From positions 124,001 to 188,000 of the forward strand of contig CAVZFD010000006.1 of NCBI GenBank assembly GCA_963774455.1: a DNA stretch of 64,000 nt, in the 5' to 3' direction. The notes beneath the pieces are model-generated. The model had not been told where the DNA came from, did not search any database, and saw only the letters and a program-made list of their open reading frames with translations. Position 1 is the stretch's first letter. Each line of letters opens with the position of its first letter. The DNA comes from DATFVA01 sp963774455 (GTDB lineage: Bacteria > Bacteroidota > Ignavibacteria > Ignavibacteriales > Ignavibacteriaceae). Below are positions 41,766 through 51,496 of the stretch, piece after piece. The translations under genes and the position numbers were made by a program.

Positions 41766-43118
41766 TCAGTATATCTTATTTAATCTTGCATTATGGAAAT
41801 AGTGAAGTAGAATCTCATCGAAAGAATGACCCCTTTCGGCCATAACTGCAGCACCGATCTGGCATAGGCCTACTCCATGTCCCCACCCCGCACCGTATAT
41901 AACGAATTGCCCGGGAAGATTATTCTCTATGTTTTGTTTTTCAATCACGATGGCAGAGCTATAAAGATGAGTCAGCGAAAGCAGCCGTCTGATTTCAAGC
42001 TCTTTACCCACAATTAATTCTTTTTCAGTACCAACAATCTTTAATTTAATAAGCCTGGAGGAATTGCCCCTCTCGACAGGAATAAGGTCTACGATCTCTC
42101 CGAAATTAATACCGCTGTTTTTGGATATGATCTCAGAGATTTCATTTTGACTATAAGTAACCTTCCACCTGAAAAAATCTTTTGTTTCCCTGTCGTAATC
42201 AATTAAAACCTGTGAGAGAATTTTGTCCTCTGAAGTATTGCAATAAGCCGAAGGATTTCCCTTTATCCATTTTACGGCGTTGCCTTCCACTGAGAAATCC
42301 AGGGTATAGTTCTCGGGTTCATATTTATAGTCGATTACTGACGTAAGGTATTCGTGTACAACCGGTTCCCAAACGTTATGGAATGACTCGGTAATTCCAC
42401 CGCAGCTCTTTGAAAAACGGGCATCACATATTTTGTCATTAAACAGTAATACGAGACCAAACGTCTCTTCAACAGCTTGCCTTGCTGACTGTGTAGATAT
42501 CTTTGTGATTCCCTGGTAGCGCTGACAATGATCGTCGGCACAGACATCAAATAACTCATGTTCTTCACGGTCATACCATTTTATATACTCAACTTCCGTT
42601 CTTGATTCAGAAGAATAGACTTCCATTTTAGCCCGGATTATTTTGGATTTCTCTATTTGAGCAAGCAGCCAGCTTCTTGAAACGACAGCAAGTGATTTCA
42701 ACATATGCAGAGAAGATTTTGCACTCATTTCCGACGATATTACACTAACGAGATATTTTTCCACAGGAATGCTGTTTATGACAACGATCTTGTCCCCACT
42801 ACGCAGTAGTCTTAGAGTACCTTGAAATCTCTGTTTCTCCTTTCTTTGCCAGTGGAACCTCACGCCTATAGTTACATCTTTTATTAAAAATGATTCGAGT
42901 TCAATATCAACGGGTTCAAAAATTATTTCCTTATCTGCTTCAATAGTGTCATCACCTCTTTTACACCTTATTTTATCATTTATAATTTCGGCTGTAAATC
43001 TTCCGCTAAAGAATTTCTTAATACCCCTGACTTTGAAATCGCCGTAAAGGTCAAAGTTCACCAGTTTTTCGGTGATTATTCCAACATTGATCGTTGGTTC
43101 TTTACGAAATGAAGGCAT
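41766..43118 (-). CDS. SpoIID/LytB-domain protein
   Basis: 450-aa protein with no clear signal peptide (MPSFRKEPTINVGII). The SpoIID core is PVEKYLVSVISSEMSAKSS, AVVSRSWLLAQ, SCGGITES and GWGHGVGLCQIGAAVMAERG. SpoIID acts as a lytic transglycosylase on peptidoglycan in Firmicutes. Here, grouped with glycosyltransferases and DUF4922 in a Gram-negative, its substrate is unclear. First gene of the cluster. Confidence 0.88.
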   Translation of the reverse strand: MPSFRKEPTINVGIITEKLVNFDLYGDFKVRGIKKFFSGRFTAEIINDKIRCKRGDDTIEADKEIIFEPVDIELESFLIKDVTIGVRFHWQRKEKQRFQGTLRLLRSGDKIVVINSIPVEKYLVSVISSEMSAKSSLHMLKSLAVVSRSWLLAQIEKSKIIRAKMEVYSSESRTEVEYIKWYDREEHELFDVCADDHCQRYQGITKISTQSARQAVEETFGLVLLFNDKICDARFSKSCGGITESFHNVWEPVVHEYLTSVIDYKYEPENYTLDFSVEGNAVKWIKGNPSAYCNTSEDKILSQVLIDYDRETKDFFRWKVTYSQNEISEIISKNSGINFGEIVDLIPVERGNSSRLIKLKIVGTEKELIVGKELEIRRLLSLTHLYSSAIVIEKQNIENNLPGQFVIYGAGWGHGVGLCQIGAAVMAERGHSFDEILLHYFHNARLNKIY

Positions 43119-43342
43119 AAAACCAGGTTTCCTGTATGCAAAGAGTTAATTAAAATGAACCTAAAATATACTAATTAAAGGAAAATGTTGTAATTCAGGA
43201 TTTTCTTTTAGTTATTTACGTACTGCAGATATATTGACCGGTAATCGTTAAAATTCTTCACGATGGTATAGATTGGTAAATGTGTTATAAACTTTTTAAT
43301 TTGATTAATGATTTTTTACAACTCATATCATAAATCCCCCTT

Positions 43343-44269
43343 ATGAAGATAAAAAAACAGAGCAAAGTAGTAAATTTGATTGGATTTCCAATGGATCTGG
43401 GGGCGGATAGAAGAGGCGTCGATATGGGACCTTCAGCCCTTCGCATCGCCAACCTGAAAGGAAAACTTGAGCAGCTCGGGTATGAAGTGGTTGACAGCGG
43501 GGACATATTTATTCAGAATGTTGAGAGACAGAAGGTTACTAATCCCCGCCTGAAATATGTAAATGAGATTCTCAGGACATCAAAAATCCTTGCCGGAAAA
43601 ATAGAAAAGGTGCTTGAAAAGGAACAGTTTCCTCTCTGCCTCGGGGGTGATCATTCTATGGCATTGGGTACAATCGCAGGCATAGCCTCATATTGTAAAA
43701 AGAATAGGCTGAAGCTCGGCATAATCTGGATCGATGCGCACGCTGATATGAATACAGATGAAACTTCTCCATCAGGAAATATTCATGGAATGCCTATGGC
43801 AGCAGCGCTGGGACTTGGAAATGAGAGGCTTGTTAATTTCTATGGATTTGCACCTAAGGTTAAGTCGGAGAATTGTGCACTCATTGGAGTTAGAAGTATT
43901 GATATGCAGGAGAGAATGAATATCAAAAAAGCAGGACTTCCTGTTTTTACTATGTCCGATGTAGATAAACTAGGTATCCACAGAATAATCAGCAGGGTTT
44001 TAAAACAGTTCGGGGAAAAGGTTGACCATATTCATGTCAGCTTTGACCTTGATAGTGTAGATCCGGATGTGGCGCCTGGGGTAGGGACACCTGTTTCAGG
44101 AGGGTTAAGCTACAGAGAGGCTCATTTACTGATGGAATCAATAGCTGAGTGCGGTTGTATGTCTTCTCTTGAAATTTCTGAAGTGAACCCAATCCTTGAC
44201 AGGAAAAACAGAAGTGCTGAATTTGCAGCTGATCTTGCTGCATCAAGCATGGGACAAAGAATACTTTGA
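43343..44269 (+). CDS. rocF: Arginase
   Basis: 308-aa binuclear manganese ureohydrolase. Ligands are in CLGGDHSMALG, WIDAHADMNT and SFDLDSVDPDVAPG. NIHGMPMAAALG and GGLSYREAH are typical of arginase rather than agmatinase or formimidoylglutamase. It hydrolyses arginine to ornithine and urea. No ribosome site is evident before the ATG. Stand-alone gene. Confidence 0.9.
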   Translation: MKIKKQSKVVNLIGFPMDLGADRRGVDMGPSALRIANLKGKLEQLGYEVVDSGDIFIQNVERQKVTNPRLKYVNEILRTSKILAGKIEKVLEKEQFPLCLGGDHSMALGTIAGIASYCKKNRLKLGIIWIDAHADMNTDETSPSGNIHGMPMAAALGLGNERLVNFYGFAPKVKSENCALIGVRSIDMQERMNIKKAGLPVFTMSDVDKLGIHRIISRVLKQFGEKVDHIHVSFDLDSVDPDVAPGVGTPVSGGLSYREAHLLMESIAECGCMSSLEISEVNPILDRKNRSAEFAADLAASSMGQRIL

Positions 44270-44459
44270 TGAATTTGGAATAGAAGAAGATCTTAATGAT
44301 ATTGATCTTATAATTGTTCCATCAATTACAGTTTCAAGAATTCCAGATCTATGATAAAATAGAATATGAAAGACGAGAAATACGGTATACACAGAATCGT
44401 AGCAGAGAAGCGTATTATTAATATCCGGAAGTTTTATTAACAAAAGTAATGTAATCCAG

Positions 44460-44960
44460 GTGAAACATTCTCAAATTATGATTTTTACGCTCCTGCTTCT
44501 ATTCGCGGCGGTATCTATTTTTCTTAATATCTTCGGCATTCTGGAAATAGATTCAACGACGTTCTTTGGTTACGGATTGATATTTTATGGAGTGGCCTCA
44601 GTTTATACATCTTTTGGTGCAAAGAATAAAATCCTCATCTTCATTGGATCTGCAGTTTTTCTCGCAGGAATTGTGATATCACTTCCTTCACATTTTGATT
44701 TTATACGTCCGCTAAATGTATTTATTCCCGCATCTATCTTAATAGCCGGCATAAGCCTTTTTATAGTATACTTTGACGACACCAGCAACAAAGTTATACT
44801 TTTCGCAGCATTAATTTTGCTTTTAGCGGGAATGATTTTCATCCTCGCCGACCGTAACATACAGCCTGCAGTTTTCGGGGAATCTATCTTAAAAATAGTA
44901 GAAATCTATTGGCCTGTACTGCTGGTAATTTCAGGAATAACTATTATCCTGAAAAGATAG
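44460..44960 (+). CDS. LiaI/LiaF-like membrane protein
   Basis: 166-aa protein with six hydrophobic helices and short polar links, ending in ESILKIVEIYWPVLLVISGI, typical of LiaI/LiaF-like transmembrane domains. The start is a GTG without a strong ribosome site; ATG six codons later is an alternative. Family members sense envelope stress, but here there is no cognate kinase next to it. It converges on the anti-sigma gene with a 3-bp gap. Confidence 0.65.
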   Translation: MKHSQIMIFTLLLLFAAVSIFLNIFGILEIDSTTFFGYGLIFYGVASVYTSFGAKNKILIFIGSAVFLAGIVISLPSHFDFIRPLNVFIPASILIAGISLFIVYFDDTSNKVILFAALILLLAGMIFILADRNIQPAVFGESILKIVEIYWPVLLVISGITIILKR

Positions 44961-44963
44961 AAT

Positions 44964-46283
44964 TTACAGGATGGATCCTGTTAAGAATACTTTATTCCCG
45001 GGCTGAGCAGCCCCATTTGAGGATTCTTCAGTAACAAGAAATCCGCTGATATTATTTTCCTGGGATTGGGGAATTTTAAAAGGAAAATATTGAACTCTCC
45101 CAGACGGACTGAAAACTCCCAGCGAAAAATATCTGCCATCCGGCATCTGCATCCATAGTTGGTAGGAATTGTTCCTGTCCAATGCAGGCATATCCGAGAG
45201 CTGCAGATAACCTTTGTCTTGGGATACGCTAATTATCAATTTTCCCTTCCCTTCAGGACTGATTCCTGTTCCTTCTAGGTTTACAACTTTTACATCTGCC
45301 GATTCCAGGATGCTCTGGATTTCCTGGGTGCTATTAAACTTTACAGACAGATCATTTACCTGCTGTTTGAGCGTATCATTGGTGAATTTCAGATGCTTAA
45401 TTTCAGAGGAAAAATTGAGATAAAATACCAGTAAAGCCAGAAGAAGAATGATAAATAATGAAATGCTCATCCAGAAAGCCAATCCTTTATTTCCAGAGGA
45501 GGTTTCCTCTGTTACATATCTCCTTTTATAAGCTTTTTCAAAACTTTTTCCGCGCTCTCTGGTGGAAGTCTTCATATAAGGTGTTTCCCTTGTAGATTTT
45601 TTGTAAGCCGGCTTTTCTTTTGTTACCACTCTTTCATATGTCCCAATTTTATCCCTTGTAGGAACTTTCACTTGCGGACTATCTTCATCATCCTGTTTTT
45701 CTTCAGGAACGTTTTCAAAGTTTCCTTCGAGAACTTTTTCACGGGTTGATTTAAATGATTCGAAAGTATTACGTGAAGGTGTGACAGGTTCAAAATCTTC
45801 TGGGGAAATTTCTTCTGGATTTTGCCCGGAGGCTGTTTCTTCTATCCGAACAGGCTCAGAAGCTGCAAGCTGTTCTTCAACTTCCTCATTTCCTGATTTA
45901 CTACCGATAATATCTAAATCTTCGGGTTGCGTAGAAGTGGACAACTTGTCTCCCGGGGTGAGTGATGACTTTTTGTTTTCCCTTGAATTATTATAAAATA
46001 ATTCAGCCGGACTTATATCGCTTTTATCCGCGGTAGCCTTTGCCCGGATCTCATCTTTAATCCGGTATAATTTCCTGGCAACTTTATCCTTCAATTCCGG
46101 ATCGGGATTTTCTGCATGCAAAATGATTGGGAGCATTGCCGCTATATTTTGAAATTCACCAAGGTTTGAGGGTAGTTCACCTCCGCCGCTTATATATTCA
46201 TTTAATTTGGTTTGATCTGCTCTGTCGAGGCATCCTAAAACACCGGCATAAATCAGCTCGGCAGCTTCCTGTCTTGTCATCAT
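44964..46283 (-). CDS. RskA-like anti-sigma factor
   Basis: 439-aa single-pass membrane protein. The N-terminal ~80 residues form a zinc-less anti-sigma domain (LIYAGVLGCLDRADQTKLNE). A long charged, repetitive cytoplasmic linker (~90-265) with several STRE/TRE tetrads follows, then a TM (~270-290: FWMSISLFIILLLALLVFYL) and a periplasmic RskA domain with NNSYQLWMQMPDG. It holds the cotranscribed sigma factor inactive until an envelope signal. Overlaps the sigma stop by 4 bp. Confidence 0.85.
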   Translation of the reverse strand: MMTRQEAAELIYAGVLGCLDRADQTKLNEYISGGGELPSNLGEFQNIAAMLPIILHAENPDPELKDKVARKLYRIKDEIRAKATADKSDISPAELFYNNSRENKKSSLTPGDKLSTSTQPEDLDIIGSKSGNEEVEEQLAASEPVRIEETASGQNPEEISPEDFEPVTPSRNTFESFKSTREKVLEGNFENVPEEKQDDEDSPQVKVPTRDKIGTYERVVTKEKPAYKKSTRETPYMKTSTRERGKSFEKAYKRRYVTEETSSGNKGLAFWMSISLFIILLLALLVFYLNFSSEIKHLKFTNDTLKQQVNDLSVKFNSTQEIQSILESADVKVVNLEGTGISPEGKGKLIISVSQDKGYLQLSDMPALDRNNSYQLWMQMPDGRYFSLGVFSPSGRVQYFPFKIPQSQENNISGFLVTEESSNGAAQPGNKVFLTGSIL

Positions 46284-46873
46284 ATGCTGTACCCCTTCGA
46301 AAGGTTTTCCTTAAGATTTGTCAGGGCGATCCTGATTTTCGATTTAACAGTAGATACAGGAATATTTAGTTTTGCTGCAATTTCACCTTCGGTTAACCCT
46401 TCAAAATAAGCAAGATGGATCACGTATTGTTGCGCATCCGTAAGTTCTTCCATAGCTTTCTGCATTTTTATAGTTCTGTCCAAAGCATCCTTAAGCTCAA
46501 GGGCTTTGCCGTCTTGCTTAAGAACAGGCAGAATAAACTTATTTTCGTACTCATCGGAATATGGCTGGGTTTCAACACCGCTTTTTTTAACCCTGACAGT
46601 ATCCACTGCTTTGTTACGTGCAAGGGTAATAAGCCAGGTATAAACATTCCCCTTCTCGAAATCAAAATGGTTTACTTTCCGCCATATGATTACAAAAACA
46701 TCTGAAAGTACTTCTTCAGCTAATTTTGCATCTGATACAATTGTTTTAATCAGGGTGTATAAAATTGATGAATACCGGTTGTATAATGCTTCCAGTGCTT
46801 TTGAATCATAGGAAGCAACCTTCTTCATTATTTCAAGATCAGTTGTTGTTGAAGCAGAAGTCAAAATGCCCAC
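46280..46873 (-). CDS. ECF RNA polymerase sigma factor
   Basis: 197-aa sigma-70 family factor. Region 2 (~25-90) has LYNRYSSILYTLIKTI, VFVIIWRKVNHFD and ARNKAVDTVR. Region 4 (~135-190) has QQYVIHLAYFEGLTEGEIAAKLNIPVSTVKSKIR. It resembles the SigK/SigL-type ECF groups paired with RskA anti-sigma factors. The start is GTG with AGG three bases upstream. No autoregulatory -35/-10 pair could be identified with confidence. Confidence 0.92.
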   Translation of the reverse strand: MGILTSASTTTDLEIMKKVASYDSKALEALYNRYSSILYTLIKTIVSDAKLAEEVLSDVFVIIWRKVNHFDFEKGNVYTWLITLARNKAVDTVRVKKSGVETQPYSDEYENKFILPVLKQDGKALELKDALDRTIKMQKAMEELTDAQQYVIHLAYFEGLTEGEIAAKLNIPVSTVKSKIRIALTNLKENLSKGYSI

Positions 46874-47079
46874 TACCTAATTCTTAGTTAAATGCAAAAC
46901 TATTATTAACAGCTTAAAAAAGCAATCAAGTTTATATCAGATCAGCAAAATTCCTGCCGAAAAACAGGTCATACTACATTTATATATCTTTTTGGGGTTA
47001 ATTTGCTCAATCACGGTATTTATTTAAGCTTATGATGATATTTATTATCTTTACACTTCAGTAAATATTTCAGGATTTT

Positions 47080-49665
47080 ATGACTTCAGGAGAAATAAGA
47101 CAGCAATTTTTAGAATTTTTCGCTAATAAGGGGCATCGGATAGTCCCAAGCGCCCCGGTTGTTCCTTTTGACGATCCGACGCTTTTGTTTACGAATGCTG
47201 GCATGAACCAGTTTAAGGATGTATTCCTTGGGAAGGGCAGACGGGAGTACAGCCGGGCTGTAGACACCCAAAAGTGTATACGTGTAAGCGGTAAACATAA
47301 TGATCTTGAAGAGGTGGGAAACGATACATACCACCATACTTTTTTTGAAATGCTTGGAAACTGGTCATTCGGCGATTATTATAAGGCAGAGGCAATAAAC
47401 TGGGCCTGGGAACTCCTCACGGAGGTATGGAAACTTCCTAAAGAAAGACTATGGGCTACGGTTTTCAGAACAGATGATGAGGCATTTGAATATTGGAAAA
47501 CAAAAACCGACATAAATCCCAACCATATTCTCAGATTCGATGAAAAGGATAATTTCTGGGAAATGGGAGAAACAGGTCCCTGTGGACCCTGCTCGGAAAT
47601 TCACATAAACCTCGGAGAGGATTATAATAATCCAAAATATGTTAATGCTGGTACATCTGAATGCATAGAAATCTGGAACCTTGTCTTCATTCAATATGAC
47701 AGGGACGAAAAAGGTGAGCTTCATGATCTCCCATCAAAACATATAGATACAGGGATGGGATTCGAAAGGGTCTGTGCAGTTATTCAGAATAAAGGATCTA
47801 ATTATGATACTGATATCTTTATGCCCCTCATAAACAGGATCTCAGAAATCTCAGGCATCAAGTACGAAAAAGAAACAGATAAAATTCCGATGCGCGTAAT
47901 TGCTGACCATATCAGAGCCCTTACCTTTGCTATTGCTGACGGTGCTGTTCCGGGGAATGAAGGACGCGGATATGTGTTAAGGCGAATACTGAGAAGGGCT
48001 TCACGGTACGGCAGAAAGATAAATCTCCATAAACCTTTTCTTTTTGAAATTGTGGATGTGCTTGCGAGTACCATGGGAAGTACCTTTCCTGAACTGAAAG
48101 AAAAGAAAACTTATATCAAAAAAGTAATCAGGTCTGAAGAAGAAAGTTTTAACGTAACTCTGGACCGGGGCATTGAATTATTTGATGAATTAATAAAGGG
48201 GTTAAAAAGAGATAAGTTAAAAGTGATTCCCGGTGAAGATGTTTTTAAACTTTACGATACTTTTGGGTTCCCTGTCGATTTGACAAATATAATGGCCCGG
48301 GAAAATGGTTTTAGTATTGATGAAGATGGCTTCAATGAATTAATGAGGCTTCAGCAGCGTAGGGGAAGAGAGGCTTCAAGGGAAAAACTGGCTTCAATAA
48401 ATATTTCCACTGATGATCTGGATTCTTTTGAAATTAATGAGCCTGCAGCATCCGAATTTACTGGTTACGATGAACTTAAATCAAAAGGGAAAATTATATG
48501 GTATAAAAAAAATGAGGATAATGACCTTATTATACTCGACCGGACCCCTTTTTATGTGGAATCTGGTGGGCAGATTGATGACAAGGGTCAGCTGATCGTA
48601 GACGGAAAGATGTTTTCCGTGGTTGATGTTACGAAGATTGATAATAAAACTGTACACGTGGTTGAGAACGAAAATAAGGATCTAATTTCTCCAGGTCGGG
48701 ATGTAATTGTACAGGTTGATGAAAAGAGAAGATGGGACATAATGAGGAATCATACGGCAACGCATTTTCTTCATGCCGCTTTAAGAAAAGTTCTGGGAAA
48801 TCATGTTCATCAGGCCGGTTCTTATGTGGGCCCTGACAGACTTCGCTTTGATTTTACTCATTTCGCAAAACTATCAGAAAGCGAGATTAAAGAAATTGAA
48901 TCCATGGTAAATGAGGAGCTTAGAAGAAATCTGCCGAAACAGCATCATAGAAATATTCCTTTCGACGAAGCAAAGAAGATGGGAGCATTGATGTTTTTTG
49001 GTGATAAATACGGCGATAGGGTTAATGTTGTGCAGTTCGGTGATTTCACAATGGAATTCTGCGGTGGTACCCATGTTAATAATTCTGCAGAAATAGGATT
49101 ATTTAAGATAATAAGCGAATCATCAATCGCCAGCGGTGTCCGAAGAATTGAAGCAGTGACTGGACGCGGAATTGAAGATTATATTGAAGGACAACTAAAC
49201 AAAATAAAGGAATCAGAGGAACGTGCGGCTATACTGCTTGAAGAGAAGAAGAAACTTGAAAAAGAATTATCTGAATTAAAACTGAAGGAAAAGCTTGGTC
49301 AGGTAGATGATATCCTTAAAAAACCTGTCACGGTGGAAAATATAACTGTATACAAGGGTGAAGTTAGTGCGGATAGTATGGACGAGCTTAAATCTTTCGG
49401 GGATGAACTGAGAAATAAGACTAAAGAGTCTGTAGGGGTAATGATATCACGTATTGAAGATAAAGTCGGAATTGTATGTGTGGTCAATGATGAACTTATA
49501 AAGAGTACAAAACTTAGTGCAGGAAAGATTGTCGGCTCTCTTGCAAAAATTGCCGGCGGCGGCGGAGGGGGAAAACCTCACCTGGCAACTGCCGGTGGAA
49601 GGGACGTTTCTAAAATACCTGAAGTCTTAAGGGACGTTGAAAAAACAGTTCAAAGTTTTTTATAA
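47080..49665 (+). CDS. alaS: Alanyl-tRNA synthetase
   Basis: 861-aa class II synthetase. The catalytic core has FTNAGMNQFKDVFLG and GNWSFGDYYK. The editing domain has HTATHFLHAAL (HxxxH) and CGGTHVNN (CxxxH). A C-Ala domain follows with a Gly-rich GGGGGGKPHLATAGG. Full length; it charges tRNA-Ala and deacylates mischarged tRNA. It is 3 bp upstream of radA, so the two are likely one transcript. Confidence 0.97.
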   Translation: MTSGEIRQQFLEFFANKGHRIVPSAPVVPFDDPTLLFTNAGMNQFKDVFLGKGRREYSRAVDTQKCIRVSGKHNDLEEVGNDTYHHTFFEMLGNWSFGDYYKAEAINWAWELLTEVWKLPKERLWATVFRTDDEAFEYWKTKTDINPNHILRFDEKDNFWEMGETGPCGPCSEIHINLGEDYNNPKYVNAGTSECIEIWNLVFIQYDRDEKGELHDLPSKHIDTGMGFERVCAVIQNKGSNYDTDIFMPLINRISEISGIKYEKETDKIPMRVIADHIRALTFAIADGAVPGNEGRGYVLRRILRRASRYGRKINLHKPFLFEIVDVLASTMGSTFPELKEKKTYIKKVIRSEEESFNVTLDRGIELFDELIKGLKRDKLKVIPGEDVFKLYDTFGFPVDLTNIMARENGFSIDEDGFNELMRLQQRRGREASREKLASINISTDDLDSFEINEPAASEFTGYDELKSKGKIIWYKKNEDNDLIILDRTPFYVESGGQIDDKGQLIVDGKMFSVVDVTKIDNKTVHVVENENKDLISPGRDVIVQVDEKRRWDIMRNHTATHFLHAALRKVLGNHVHQAGSYVGPDRLRFDFTHFAKLSESEIKEIESMVNEELRRNLPKQHHRNIPFDEAKKMGALMFFGDKYGDRVNVVQFGDFTMEFCGGTHVNNSAEIGLFKIISESSIASGVRRIEAVTGRGIEDYIEGQLNKIKESEERAAILLEEKKKLEKELSELKLKEKLGQVDDILKKPVTVENITVYKGEVSADSMDELKSFGDELRNKTKESVGVMISRIEDKVGIVCVVNDELIKSTKLSAGKIVGSLAKIAGGGGGGKPHLATAGGRDVSKIPEVLRDVEKTVQSFL

Positions 49666-49668
49666 AGA

Positions 49669-51018
49669 ATGAAAACCCGGCCAAGAATTAAATATGTCTG
49701 CTCGAACTGCGGTTATGAATCGTTGCGCTGGCTAGGCAAGTGCCCTGAATGTGAAGAATGGAATTCCTTTACTGAGGAGATCCTTGAAACTCATCCGCGT
49801 AGAGCTTCTTCGCCATCCCGGAAACCATCCATTCCCAGGATAAGTGAAATTTCAGCCACGGAAGACGAAAGGATTAAAACGGGGATCTTAGAATTCGACA
49901 GGGTGCTGGGCGGAGGACTCATGCCAGGGTCTGTTGTATTGTTCGGAGGTGATCCCGGGATCGGGAAATCAACGCTTGCGATGCAGGCAGCAGCAAGAAT
50001 AAATCGTAAAGTGTTATATGTCAGTGGAGAGGAATCGGCCAGGCAAATCAAGCTGCGTGCTGACCGTTTAAAAATATCATCCGATAATTTTTACTTTCTC
50101 CCTGAGACTGATATGAATACAATTATCGGGTCAATAAAAGATACCGGACCTGCAGTTGTTATAATTGATTCTATTCAAACTATGTACAGGAGCGAGTTTG
50201 AAAATTCTCCCGGTACGGTCACTCAAATAAGGGAATCTACCTCGCTGCTTATGGATGAGGCTAAGAAAAATCACTTCTGCGTTATAATCATTGGCCATGT
50301 CACTAAGGAAGGATTTATTGCAGGACCGAAAGTTCTTGAGCATATTGTCGACGCTGTAATCCAGTTTGAAGGAGAATCGCACCATTCCTTCAGAATACTC
50401 CGTGCACAGAAAAACCGTTTCGGCAGTACTAACGAAATTGGCATTTTCGAAATGCATGAGCAGGGATTACAGGAGGTCAAAAATCCCAGTGAGCTGTTTC
50501 TAAGTGAACGCGGCACAAAAATCTCCGGCTCGGTTGTTACTGCAAGCGTGGAAGGTACACGCCCTATTTTACTTGAAGTGCAGGCACTGGTTACCCCGTC
50601 TAATTATGGAAACCCCCAAAGAGTAGCTACCGGCTTCGATTACAGAAGATTATCTATCCTCCTTGCCGTACTTGAGAAAAGAAATGGTTATAGACTAAGT
50701 GCAAATAACGTTTTTTTGAATATGGCAGGAGGAGTGAAGATAGATGAGCCAGCTGTCGACCTTGCCGTATGCTGCAGTATTGCATCCAGCCTTCTGGATA
50801 AACCTGCCGATAATTCTATCGTAGTGATAGGGGAAGTTGGGCTGGGAGGAGAAATCCGGAGCGTGGGGAATATTGAAAAAAGAATATCAGAAGCAGAAAA
50901 GCTGGGTTTTAAGAAGACGATTATACCTGCAAATAACCTCAAGTCATTGAAATTAAAGGATTCCTCTAAAGTAATACCCGTAAGTTCCCTTTCGGAGGCA
51001 ATTTCGCATATTTTTTAA
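49669..51018 (+). CDS. radA: DNA repair/recombination protein RadA
   Basis: 449 aa with a zinc finger (CSNCGYESLRWLGKCPEC), RecA-like ATPase with Walker A GGDPGIGKST, Walker B VVIIDSIQT and the RadA-specific KNRFGST, and a C-terminal Lon-protease-like domain without catalytic function. It promotes branch migration in recombination. The start follows alaS by 3 bp. No defect seen. Confidence 0.96.
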   Translation: MKTRPRIKYVCSNCGYESLRWLGKCPECEEWNSFTEEILETHPRRASSPSRKPSIPRISEISATEDERIKTGILEFDRVLGGGLMPGSVVLFGGDPGIGKSTLAMQAAARINRKVLYVSGEESARQIKLRADRLKISSDNFYFLPETDMNTIIGSIKDTGPAVVIIDSIQTMYRSEFENSPGTVTQIRESTSLLMDEAKKNHFCVIIIGHVTKEGFIAGPKVLEHIVDAVIQFEGESHHSFRILRAQKNRFGSTNEIGIFEMHEQGLQEVKNPSELFLSERGTKISGSVVTASVEGTRPILLEVQALVTPSNYGNPQRVATGFDYRRLSILLAVLEKRNGYRLSANNVFLNMAGGVKIDEPAVDLAVCCSIASSLLDKPADNSIVVIGEVGLGGEIRSVGNIEKRISEAEKLGFKKTIIPANNLKSLKLKDSSKVIPVSSLSEAISHIF

Positions 51019-51093
51019 TAGTTGATTAAAATCACATATTATTTTCGTCTCTCAAGTTCCTTACCCCTCAAAATCGTCTGAAAGAAAATTTTC

Positions 51094-51124
51094 TTTGTTT
51101 TTTTATTTAATAATGGTATTTTTC
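51094..51124 (+). promoter_or_regulatory. Promoter of the RRM gene (Bacteroidota -33/-7 type)
   Basis: TTTG (51094-51097), 19-bp spacer, TATTTTTC (51117-51124), close to TTTG-N19-TAnnTTTG. It lies ~55 bp before the start codon. Confidence 0.55.
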
Positions 51125-51178
51125 TGCACGGTTTAAACACCGTGGTTATTTTATCAATTATTTTTCAGAGGTAAGTTA

Positions 51179-51430
51179 GTGAGTACTAAGCTTTTTGTTG
51201 GATCACTTCCCTGGTCGGTTAATGATGATTCCCTTCGCACGGCTTTTGAACCACACGGTACAGTAGTTTCTGCGAAAGTTATTACCGATCGTCAGACCGG
51301 TAGATCCAGAGGTTTCGGGTTCGTCGAAATGTCAAATGAAACCGAAGCAAATGCTGCAGTTTCTGCACTTAATGGTTCAGAACTCAGCGGCCGCAGCATT
51401 ATTGTCAGTGAAGCAAAACCTAAGAGTTAA
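51179..51430 (+). CDS. RRM-domain RNA-binding protein
   Basis: 83-aa single-RRM protein with RNP2 KLFVGSLPW and RNP1 RSRGFGFVEM, as in small glycine-poor bacterial and cyanobacterial Rbp proteins. It probably binds mRNA, for example in a cold or stress response. The start is GTG with AGAGGT eight bases upstream. Its own promoter and terminator define a monocistronic unit. Confidence 0.95.
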   Translation: MSTKLFVGSLPWSVNDDSLRTAFEPHGTVVSAKVITDRQTGRSRGFGFVEMSNETEANAAVSALNGSELSGRSIIVSEAKPKS

Positions 51431-51456
51431 TTCCAGGTTAGCTTTCTGTTTTTCAG

Positions 51457-51487
51457 GCGCTCTTTTCCGGAGCGCTTTTTTATTTTA
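51457..51487 (+). terminator. Rho-independent terminator of the RRM gene
   Basis: Stem GCGCTC / GAGCGC with a 7-nt loop followed by TTTTTTATTTTA. Confidence 0.85.
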
Positions 51488-51496
51488 AAGTACTGA

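Noticed and set aside
44270..44459. Possible gene relic after arginase (short frames such as DLNDIDLIIVPSITVS and YDKIEYERREIR)
   Set aside because: Too short and not recognisable; no start or family motif supports a call.
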